From NCBI GenBank assembly GCA_005473895.2, contig SRJI02000034.1, forward strand, positions 1 through 49,476: 49,476 nt of DNA, given 5' to 3'. Made by a program: the position numbers and the translations under genes. Positions 42,957 through 49,476 of this stretch are shown here, piece by piece; position 1 is the first letter of the stretch; each line of letters starts with the position of its first letter. This DNA comes from Carideicomes alvinocaridis. Its GTDB lineage: Bacteria; Pseudomonadota; Alphaproteobacteria; Rhodobacterales; Rhodobacteraceae. Below the pieces are notes generated by a model. It ran no database searches. It was not told where the DNA came from and worked only from the letters and a program-made list of their open reading frames with translations.

Positions 42957-44314
42957 TTGCGCTCCGCGGTTTCCATGTCGGGCGTCGGGCCCAGCGCCGA
43001 GAGACCCTTGAGGATGTCGATCGCGTAGGCGAGCTGGTAATCCTCCTCGCGCAGCTTGGCGGAGGCCTCGGCCTTGGCGCGGTCCTCCTCGATCTGGCGG
43101 ATCTCGTCCTCGCTCAGGCTGTCATTGTCGAGCGCGCCGCGCAGGTCGGCCTCGGAGCGGGACATCGGCGTGGTGCTCTCGTCCTCCTCTTCGGTGGCCG
43201 GCGACTTGCGGGGCTGGTGGACGACGATGTCCGGAGAAATCCCCAGCGCCTGGATCGAGCGGCCGGACGGCGTGTAGTAGCGCGCGGTGGTCAGGCGCAT
43301 GGCACCGTCGCCCCGCAGCGGCATCACCGTCTGGACCGAGCCCTTGCCGAAGGACTTGTCGCCCACGACGATGGCGCGGCGGTGATCCTGCAGCGCCCCG
43401 GCGACGATCTCGGACGCGGAGGCGGAGCCGCCGTTGATCAGCACCACCATCGGCTTGCCCTCGGCCAGGTCGCCGTCTTCCGCGTTGTAGCGGTCGCCGT
43501 CCTGCGGGTTGCGGCCGCGGGTCGACACGATCTCGCCCGCGTTGAGGAAGGCGTCGGAGACCTTGATCGCCTGGGTCAGCAGCCCGCCCGGGTTGTTGCG
43601 CAGGTCCAGCACGAAGCCGTTGATGTTCTCCAGCCCGCCGGCGGCCTTCACCTGCTCGGCGAGGTTTTCTTCCAGCCCCGAGAATGTCTTGTCGTTGAAG
43701 GTGGTGACCCGCAGCACCACGGTGTCGCCCTCCAGCCGCGAGCGCACGGCGTCGAGCGTGATCGTGTCGCGGATGATCGACACGTCGAAGGGCTCCGGCT
43801 CGCCCTCGCGGACGACGGTGATGATGATCTCCGACCCGACCGGGCCGCGCATCATGTCCACCGCCTCGTCCAGCGTGAGGCCAAGCACCGATTCCCCGTC
43901 CACGTGGGTGATGTAGTCGCCGGCCTCGATGCCCGCGGCAGCGGCCGGGGTGCCGTCCATCGGCGAGACGACCTTGACGAAGCCCTCTTCCTGCGTGACC
44001 TCGATGCCGAGACCGCCGAATTCGCCCCGGGTCTGCACCCGCATGGCGGCGGCATCCTCGGGCGACAGGTACGAGCTGTGCGGATCGAGCGAGGTGAGCA
44101 TCCCGTTGATCGCCGCCTCGATCAGCTCGCGTTCATCCACCTCCTCGACATATTGTGCGCGGATGCGTTCGAAGATGTCGCCGAAGAGGTCGAGCTGTTC
44201 ATAGACCGTCGTCGAGCGCGAATTCTCCTGGGCGAGCAGCGGGCCGGCGATCTGCGTGGTCGCTACTGCGCCCGCGAGGGTCCCGGCCAGCGCGGCCATG
44301 ACGAATTTCTTCAT
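42953..44314 (-). CDS. ctpA: S41 family C-terminal processing peptidase (CtpA)
   Basis: A 453-residue periplasmic serine protease with an N-terminal signal (residues about 1-29). A PDZ domain (residues 93-160, [17 protein letters not shown]) is followed by the S41 core with [12 protein letters not shown], the serine in [19 protein letters not shown] and the base Lys324 in [10 protein letters not shown]. It has a charged C-terminal tail after residue 370. In other bacteria CtpA degrades peptidoglycan hydrolases; here it lies between envC and rppH with four-base spacing to envC. This order is common in Alphaproteobacteria. Confidence 0.95.
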   Translation of the reverse strand: MKKFVMAALAGTLAGAVATTQIAGPLLAQENSRSTTVYEQLDLFGDIFERIRAQYVEEVDERELIEAAINGMLTSLDPHSSYLSPEDAAAMRVQTRGEFGGLGIEVTQEEGFVKVVSPMDGTPAAAAGIEAGDYITHVDGESVLGLTLDEAVDMMRGPVGSEIIITVVREGEPEPFDVSIIRDTITLDAVRSRLEGDTVVLRVTTFNDKTFSGLEENLAEQVKAAGGLENINGFVLDLRNNPGGLLTQAIKVSDAFLNAGEIVSTRGRNPQDGDRYNAEDGDLAEGKPMVVLINGGSASASEIVAGALQDHRRAIVVGDKSFGKGSVQTVMPLRGDGAMRLTTARYYTPSGRSIQALGISPDIVVHQPRKSPATEEEDESTTPMSRSEADLRGALDNDSLSEDEIRQIEEDRAKAEASAKLREEDYQLAYAIDILKGLSALGPTPDMETAERK

Positions 44315-44317
44315 GTC

Positions 44318-45475
44318 TCAATCCTTGTCTGCTGCGAACCAGGTCAGGGGATCCACCGGCGCTGCATCCTGCCTGACCTCTATGTAAAGCGATTCCGTCC
44401 GGTCTCTGCCAGTCCCTTCACCCGACTGTGACAGGATGGCGCCCTCCGACGGCTCCGCGCCTCCCATCATGCCGACCGGCGCCCCCTCCCGAAGCACCTG
44501 TCCTGCCTCTCCGTAGACCACATCGAGCCCGGCGAGAACCAGCATCATGTCGGGCTGCGGCTCCAGAATGGTCACAAGCCCGTAATCGAGGAGCGGACCG
44601 GCAAAGCGGATGGTGGCGGCGACCGGCGTGGTCACCAGCGCCCGGGGGCGGGTGGCGACCAGGATGCCGGGCCGGGTGATGCCCGCCGCGTCGGGTTCGC
44701 CCGCGGCGCGCAGGAGCGTGCCCTGCACCGGCAGCGGCAGCGTGCCCTTGCGGTCGGTGATGTCGGCATCCTCGGGGGCGGTGCCGTCGGGATCCCCGGT
44801 CTCGGCCAGGCCCGAGGCGAAGCCGTCCAGCGTCTCTGTCGAGGCGATCAGCACCGCGGTGCGCATCGGGTCCTCGGTAAAGCGTTTCGGCAGGTCGGTG
44901 CGGTCGGAAATGGCCTGGCTCAGGCGGGTGCGCGCCTCCTGCACCTCGGTCATCGCGGCGCGCAGCCGCCCCTCCGCATCCTGCTGCAGCGCGCGCAGGG
45001 TGGAGACCTCCTGCAATTGCGCGCGCAACGCGTCGGCGCGGGTATTGAGCGCCGGGGTCACGTCGGCCAGCAGCATGCCGCCCCGCGCGGTGCCCAGCGG
45101 CCCGGCCGGATGCAGGAAAAGCTGCGGGCCCTCCGAGCGGCCGATGGTCTGGAGCACGCCCAGAAGGCGGGCGATCTCGTCCTCGCGGGACTGCAATTCG
45201 CGCGACAGGCGCTGTTCGCGGATCGACGCGGCGCGCAGGCCGATCCGCATCGCCTCCAGCCCCGCCTCGTAGGCCTGCACCGTCTCCGTCAGCGCCTTGA
45301 CCCGGTCGCGCGCGCCCTCCGCCTCCCGCAGGGCCACGGCGGCGGCCGAGAGCCGCCGGGACGCGGCGCGCGCATCCTCCGCCGCATCGGCATGGGCGGG
45401 CGCGCCCAGCGCCACGAGCCACGCGGCCGCCCCCGCCAAAAGTCCCGTCCAGAGATGGCGGGCGCCGGCTCTCAT
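44318..45475 (-). CDS. Murein hydrolase activator EnvC-like protein (degenerate LytM domain)
   Basis: A 385-residue exported protein. Signal peptide about residues 1-28 (AAWLVALGAPAHA), coiled coil about residues 30-190 and a C-terminal M23/LytM domain (LVTTPVAATIRFAGPL to LYIEVRQDAAPVDPLTWF). The zinc-binding histidines of active M23 enzymes are absent: the HLHFEVR motif reads SLYIEVR and the HxH region lacks histidine. EnvC proteins likewise lack activity and instead switch on amidases during cell division. It overlaps gpmI by four bases and ends three bases before ctpA. Confidence 0.88.
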   Translation of the reverse strand: MRAGARHLWTGLLAGAAAWLVALGAPAHADAAEDARAASRRLSAAAVALREAEGARDRVKALTETVQAYEAGLEAMRIGLRAASIREQRLSRELQSREDEIARLLGVLQTIGRSEGPQLFLHPAGPLGTARGGMLLADVTPALNTRADALRAQLQEVSTLRALQQDAEGRLRAAMTEVQEARTRLSQAISDRTDLPKRFTEDPMRTAVLIASTETLDGFASGLAETGDPDGTAPEDADITDRKGTLPLPVQGTLLRAAGEPDAAGITRPGILVATRPRALVTTPVAATIRFAGPLLDYGLVTILEPQPDMMLVLAGLDVVYGEAGQVLREGAPVGMMGGAEPSEGAILSQSGEGTGRDRTESLYIEVRQDAAPVDPLTWFAADKD

Positions 45476-46989
45476 CGGATGAGGCTTTCCCCGGTCATCT
45501 CGCCGGGCTGTTCCAGCCCCATCAGCGCCAGCAGCGTGGGCGCGAGGTCGGCCAGCCTCCCGTCGCGCAGCCTGGCGCCCTCCGGCCCCCCGGTCAGGAT
45601 CACCGGCACGAGGTTGGTGGTATGGGCGGTGTGCGGCCCGTTGGTGGCCTCGTCCCACATGGTCTCGCAATTGCCGTGGTCGGCGGTGACGATCATCGCG
45701 CCGCCTGCCGCCTCCAGCGCCTCCAGCACCCGGCCGAGGCCACGATCCACCGCCTCGCAGGCCGCCTTGGCCGCCTCCAGGTCGCCGGTATGGCCCACCA
45801 TGTCCGGGTTGGCGTAGTTGCACACGATCAGGTCGTAGCCCTCGCCGATCGCCTCGACCAGGTGGTCGGTCACCTCGCCCGCACTCATTTCGGGCTGCAG
45901 GTCGTAGGTGGCGACCTTGGGCGAGGGCGCCATGTAGCGCACCTCTCCCTCCTCCGGGGTCTCCTTGCCGCCGTTCAGGAAGAAGGTGACATGGGGATAC
46001 TTCTCGGTCTCGGCGATGTGGAACTGGCGCAGCCCCTTCTTGGCCACCCATTCGGCCAGGGTGTTGACGATCTCGCGCTTGGGAAAGCAGGTGGCCATGT
46101 AGGCGCTATGGGCGTCGGAATATTCCACCATCCCCAGCAGCGCCGCCCAGTCCGGTCGCGGGCCGGTCTCGAAGGCGTCGAAATCCGGCTCGCCCACGGC
46201 GCGCAGGATCTCGCGCGCCCGGTCGGCGCGGAAATTCAGGCAGAAGAAGCCGTCGCCATCCTCCGCCCCGGAATAATCCCCCACCACCGTGGCAGGCAGG
46301 AACTCGTCGGTCTTGCCGTCGGCATAGCCCTGAGCCACCGCCGCGCCCGCGCTCTCGGCCGTCTCGCCCTCGCCGCGGATCATGGCCCTGTAGGCGCGCT
46401 CCACCCGGTCCCAGCGGTTGTCGCGGTCCATGGCGTAGTAGCGCCCGGTCACCGTGCCGACAAAGGCGCCCTCGGGCAGCTCCTCTTCCAGCCGGGCGAT
46501 GAAGCCCTCCGCCGATTTCGGCGCCACATCGCGGCCGTCCGTCACCGCGTGGATCACGACCTGCACGCCGGCGCCGGTCACCGCCTTGGCGGCGGCCAGG
46601 ACATGGTCGATATGGCCATGCACCCCGCCATCCGAGATCACGCCCATCAGGTGGGCCACGCCGCCCTTGTCCTTCACCGCCGCGATGAACTCCCGCAGCG
46701 CGCCGTTGTCGAAGAACGACCCGTCCTCGATGGCCAAGTCGATCTGGCCCAGGTCCATGGCCACCACCCGGCCGGCGCCGATATTGGTGTGACCGACCTC
46801 GGAATTGCCCATCTGTCCGCTGGGCAGGCCCACGTCGCGGCCGTGAGTCACCAGCGTCGCATGCGGGCAGGAGGCCATGAGCCGGTCGAAATTGGGCGTC
46901 CGCGCCAGTTTCGGGGCGTTATACGCCTCCTCCTCGCGCAATCCCCATCCGTCGAGGATGCACAGAACGACCGGTTTCGGATTTGCCAT
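45472..46989 (-). CDS. gpmI: 2,3-bisphosphoglycerate-independent phosphoglycerate mutase
   Basis: A 505-residue two-manganese enzyme that interconverts 3- and 2-phosphoglycerate in glycolysis and gluconeogenesis. Metal ligand Asp is in LCILDGWG and the phosphoserine in QMGNSEVGHTNIGAGRV. Other blocks are HAVTDGRD, YYAMDRDNRWDRVE and VTADHGNCE. I chose ATG 46989, giving MANPKPVVLC; the adjacent ATG 46992 is equally possible. First gene of the gpmI-envC-ctpA-rppH chain. It is divergent from a transglycosylase. Confidence 0.97.
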   Translation of the reverse strand: MANPKPVVLCILDGWGLREEEAYNAPKLARTPNFDRLMASCPHATLVTHGRDVGLPSGQMGNSEVGHTNIGAGRVVAMDLGQIDLAIEDGSFFDNGALREFIAAVKDKGGVAHLMGVISDGGVHGHIDHVLAAAKAVTGAGVQVVIHAVTDGRDVAPKSAEGFIARLEEELPEGAFVGTVTGRYYAMDRDNRWDRVERAYRAMIRGEGETAESAGAAVAQGYADGKTDEFLPATVVGDYSGAEDGDGFFCLNFRADRAREILRAVGEPDFDAFETGPRPDWAALLGMVEYSDAHSAYMATCFPKREIVNTLAEWVAKKGLRQFHIAETEKYPHVTFFLNGGKETPEEGEVRYMAPSPKVATYDLQPEMSAGEVTDHLVEAIGEGYDLIVCNYANPDMVGHTGDLEAAKAACEAVDRGLGRVLEALEAAGGAMIVTADHGNCETMWDEATNGPHTAHTTNLVPVILTGGPEGARLRDGRLADLAPTLLALMGLEQPGEMTGESLIR

Positions 46990-47105
46990 CATTGCCTCGC
47001 TCAGCCCGCCTTGGTGCCGTTCTAGCGCGGCACGGCGCCGGTTTGAACCGGGTATCGGCGTGCTGGCGGGAATGTGCAGGCGCAGGCCGGGCGGGCGATC
47101 GACGC

Positions 47106-47134
47106 TTTCCGTAAGCGCCGATTCCCGCTATGGT
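47106..47134 (+). promoter_or_regulatory. Possible promoter of the MltB-type transglycosylase
   Basis: TTTCCG (47106-47111), 17-base spacer, TATGGT (47129-47134), about 50 bases before the chosen start. The -10 is the same as the one proposed before rpsO. Weak -35. Confidence 0.35.
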
Positions 47135-47185
47135 CGCGGGCAAGAGCCGAGAACGGCCACCCCCACCATGTCCGAGCAGAAAGCC

Positions 47186-48571
47186 ATGTCCCGAACCTTT
47201 CCAACGCTCGCATTATGCCTCGCGCTCAGCGGTCCGGCCTGGGCCGAAGCCGTCGAGATGTCAGAGCGCCCCCAGATCAGGCCCAACACCACCGGCAACA
47301 CGGAGCCCGCGGGCCAGGTGGCCCTGCTGCGGCAGGCACCCACGCCCGCCCTTCAGACCGCCCCCCGCCAGTCGCAGCGCCCCCGGCCGAGGCCCGACGC
47401 CATGCGTGACGCCGCGGCCGAGACGACGTCCAGCCGGCAGGCGCCCTCGGATGCAGCGCTCGGCGCCTGGGTGAAGGAGTTCCGCCCCCGCGCCCTCTCT
47501 GCCGGCATCCGCGCCGCCACCTATGACCGCGCCATGAGCCGCGCGCGCTACGACAGCGACATTATCCGCCGCGACCGCAGCCAGGCGGAGTTCTCCAAGG
47601 CGATCTGGGAATATCTCGACACCGCCGTCTCCGACCTGCGGGTGGAGAACGGGCGCAAGGCCCTGGCCGCGCACCGCGACACGCTCGACCGGATCGAGAA
47701 GACCTACGGCGTCGAGAAGGAAGTGGTCACCGCCGTCTGGGGGCTGGAAAGCGCCTATGGCACCTTCCGGGGCAAGACCCACATCGTCTCCGCCCTGGCC
47801 ACCCTGGCCTTCGACGGCCGCCGCGCCTCCTTCTTCGAGGAGCAGCTGCTTGCCGCGCTGCGCATCCTCGACGCCGGCGACACCACGCCCGACAACATGA
47901 CCGGCAGCTGGGCCGGGGCCATGGGCCACACCCAGTTCATGCCGACGAGCTTTCTCGATTACGCGGTGGATTTCACCGGCGACGGGCGACGCGACATCTG
48001 GTCGGAGGACCCGACCGACGCGCTGGCCTCCACCGCCGCCTACCTGTCGCGCCACGGCTGGACCAGGGGCCAGCCCTGGGGCGTCGAGGTGGTGCTGCCC
48101 GAGGGCTTCGACTATCACCGCGCGCGCCGCGACCTGCGGCAAAGCTCCGCGGCCTGGGCGGCGGAGGGCGTGCTGCGCCCGGACGGCACGCCGGTGCCGG
48201 ATCACGGACGCGCCTCGATCCTGCTGCCCGCGGGGGCCCATGGCGTGGCCTTCATGATCTTCGACAATTTCAAGGTGATCGAGAGCTACAACACCGCCGA
48301 CGCCTACGTGATCGCGGTGGGCCACCTGTCCGACAGGCTGCGCGGCCGGAGCGGGTTCGAGAGCCGGTGGCCCCGCGGCGACCGCGCCCTCAGCTTCGAC
48401 GAGCGCAAGGAACTGCAGCGCCGCCTGACCCGCGCCGGCTTCGACACCGAGGCGATCGACGGCCGCGTGGGCCCGCTGACCATCGAGGCGGTACGCCGCT
48501 ACCAGGCCGCCACCGGCGAGATCCCCGACGGCTACGCCTCGCTGCGGGTGCTGGAGAGCCTGAGAAACTGA
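47186..48571 (+). CDS. Lytic murein transglycosylase (MltB/SLT_2) with peptidoglycan-binding domain
   Basis: A 461-residue periplasmic enzyme. Signal peptide residues about 1-20 (LALCLALSGPAWA), a disordered Pro/Gln/Arg-rich stretch to about residue 85, the SLT_2 domain with the catalytic glutamate in VWGLESAYGTFRG and the GAMGHTQFMPTSFLDYAVDFTGDG block, then a C-terminal PG_binding_1 domain (LQRRLTRAGFDTEAIDG, GPLTIEAVRRYQ). It cleaves peptidoglycan strands. I chose ATG 47186 because it starts the signal peptide with AGAAAG close upstream; ATG 47168 is also in frame. Divergent from gpmI. Confidence 0.93.
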   Translation: MSRTFPTLALCLALSGPAWAEAVEMSERPQIRPNTTGNTEPAGQVALLRQAPTPALQTAPRQSQRPRPRPDAMRDAAAETTSSRQAPSDAALGAWVKEFRPRALSAGIRAATYDRAMSRARYDSDIIRRDRSQAEFSKAIWEYLDTAVSDLRVENGRKALAAHRDTLDRIEKTYGVEKEVVTAVWGLESAYGTFRGKTHIVSALATLAFDGRRASFFEEQLLAALRILDAGDTTPDNMTGSWAGAMGHTQFMPTSFLDYAVDFTGDGRRDIWSEDPTDALASTAAYLSRHGWTRGQPWGVEVVLPEGFDYHRARRDLRQSSAAWAAEGVLRPDGTPVPDHGRASILLPAGAHGVAFMIFDNFKVIESYNTADAYVIAVGHLSDRLRGRSGFESRWPRGDRALSFDERKELQRRLTRAGFDTEAIDGRVGPLTIEAVRRYQAATGEIPDGYASLRVLESLRN

Positions 48572-48998
48572 CCGCCCTCGCCTCCGCTCCGCCATCGGCG
48601 CGAACGGAGGCCGCAGCCGCCGCCGGACCAAGCGGCTGTGCCATCCCCCCGCACGATGCTCGCGCCAGCCATTTCCCGGCCAACGAGCGCCTTTCGGCTA
48701 CCTGAAATCAAGGCCCCCCGGCCGCCTCCCCGGCGCCTCCCCCACGGTCCAGCGCCCCGCAGAACCTGGCCCCCGGTTCAGCCGCTACCTCGAGGTTGCC
48801 CCGACGCCGCCCCGCGCCCAGGCCCCGCAACCCTGCGACCGGGCAAAACGACCCGACCCCGCTTCTTCTGACCATAAATATCCCGGGGGTGAGGAGCGAA
48901 GCGACGAGGGGGCAGCGCCCCCTGCCCCCTTCCACATCCTCTCAGCCTCCGGGCAAAGGCCCGACGACAGCCAAACCCAACCGGCTATCGTCTCCCCC
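48572..48998. other. Intergenic region containing repeat copy 2
   Basis: 427 bases between convergent genes; no gene is supported. The left part is C-rich with no clear structure. The part 48861-48930 holds the dispersed repeat. Confidence 0.6.
48861..48930 (+). repeat. Dispersed intergenic repeat, copy 2
   Basis: CTTCTTCTGACCATAAATAT (48862-48881) is followed by CCCGGGGG, a spacer and the stem-loop AGGGGGC/GCGCCCCCT-type hairpin (48907-48924). It matches copy 1 after the thiolase gene in order and in the AT core. Here the spacer GAGGAGCGAAGCGACG is longer. Confidence 0.6.
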
Positions 48999-49476
48999 CT
49001 AACCGATCAGCCGCCGGGCGAGCGGGCCGGCAAGGTGGGTGACCGCCCCGCCGGCCATGGTCAGGGCGATACGGCCCGTCTCCGCCTCCACCGCGACGAG
49101 ATCGGCGCGCAGGCCGGGGGCGAGGGCTCCGCGGTCGGAAAGGCCCAGCGCCCCGGCGGGACCGGCGCTGACGAGCGCCCAGGCGGCGCCGAGGCCCAGG
49201 ACCCCCTCGCGGGCCAGGCGCAGGGCGGCGATGGCGGGGGCCGGGTAGTGGTAGTCGGAGGCGAGGGCGGCGCAGTGACCGGAGGCGATCAGGTCGCGGG
49301 CGCTGGCATTGCCGCGATGCGACCCGCCGCGCAGCACGTTGGGCGCGCCGAGGACCACGGCGTCGCCGGCCTCGTGCGCGGCAAGGGCCGCCTCCTCCGT
49401 CTCGGGGAATTCCGCGATGGTGGCGCCGCGGGCGCGCCAGTCCGCCCGGCCCCCAGCGGTCCGGTCGTCGTGGCTG
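48999..49476 (-). CDS. phnM: Alpha-D-ribose 1-methylphosphonate 5-triphosphate diphosphatase PhnM, C-terminal part (5' partial)
   Basis: The window holds the last 158 codons; the gene starts beyond the right edge. PhnM blocks are visible: SHDDRT, ATIAEFPETEEAA, VLGAPNVLRGGSHRGN and ALASDYHYPAP. PhnM is an amidohydrolase-fold diphosphatase in the carbon-phosphorus lyase pathway of phosphonate use. The stop is TAG at 48999-49001. No other phn gene is in view. Confidence 0.93.
   Translation of the reverse strand, partial: SHDDRTAGGRADWRARGATIAEFPETEEAALAAHEAGDAVVLGAPNVLRGGSHRGNASARDLIASGHCAALASDYHYPAPAIAALRLAREGVLGLGAAWALVSAGPAGALGLSDRGALAPGLRADLVAVEAETGRIALTMAGGAVTHLAGPLARRLIG

Overview
The window is GC-rich chromosomal DNA of an alphaproteobacterium, most likely the family Rhodobacteraceae (Roseobacter-like). 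Evidence is the gene content (TRAP and dipeptide ABC transporters, a VPLPA-CTERM protein, glycolate oxidase, HspQ, 1-Cys peroxiredoxin, an M81 peptidase beside a TRAP system), strong GC3 bias, and an intergenic repeat of the type seen across this family. I see no prophage, insertion sequence, CRISPR array, rRNA or tRNA. Nearly all of it is ordinary, densely packed bacterial sequence with many 4-base ATGA overlaps.

Layout. 1-3.4 kb: end of glcE, then glcF, then two tandem secreted trypsin-like proteases. 3.4-4.7 kb: a small heat-shock protein with a heat-shock-type promoter and structured leader, then a membrane protein/HTH regulator pair. 4.8-11.1 kb: translation and RNA block truB, DUF1643, rpsO, a two-gene sensory module (methanogen output domain protein plus histidine kinase), and pnp. 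The sensory pair sits between rpsO and pnp. 11.1-16.1 kb: a putative secreted zinc-site protein, a LysR regulator, an AspA/AstE-like deacylase, a 1-Cys peroxiredoxin and an aldehyde dehydrogenase. 16.1-24.7 kb: an XRE-like regulator divergent from a CocE/S15 hydrolase followed by a complete DppABCDF-type ABC importer. 24.7-28.5 kb: RluA-like pseudouridine synthase, GFA protein, free-Met-sulfoxide reductase, thiolase, and a STAS/HATPase partner-switch pair. 28.9-34.1 kb: gamma-glutamyltransferase, rhodanese, HspQ, AEC transporter, a lipoprotein transglycosylase, LolA and DUF2218. 34.1-40.5 kb: an operon running leftwards (oxidoreductase remnant, DctM, DctP, DctQ, M81 metallopeptidase, alpha/beta hydrolase), divergent from an XRE-cupin regulator. 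40.5-42.0 kb: a DUF1275 membrane protein and a frameshifted VPLPA-CTERM protein. 42.5-48.6 kb: gpmI-envC-ctpA-rppH chain and a divergent MltB-type transglycosylase. The right edge holds the 3' end of phnM.

How it works together. Two import cassettes (ABC at 17-24.7 kb, TRAP at 35-39.3 kb) each carry their own hydrolases and a divergent regulator, which suggests uptake followed by intracellular cleavage. The most interesting irregularities are: the shrunken but in-frame amine/amino-acid-oxidase-like remnant coupled to dctM; the one-base frameshift in the VPLPA-CTERM gene exactly after its signal peptide; a perfect 13-bp inverted repeat in the AT-richer gap before the gamma-glutamyltransferase; low-complexity insertions in both the histidine kinase and the STAS protein; and the sensory pair between rpsO and pnp. 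I do not see a clearly new multi-gene defence or mobile system.
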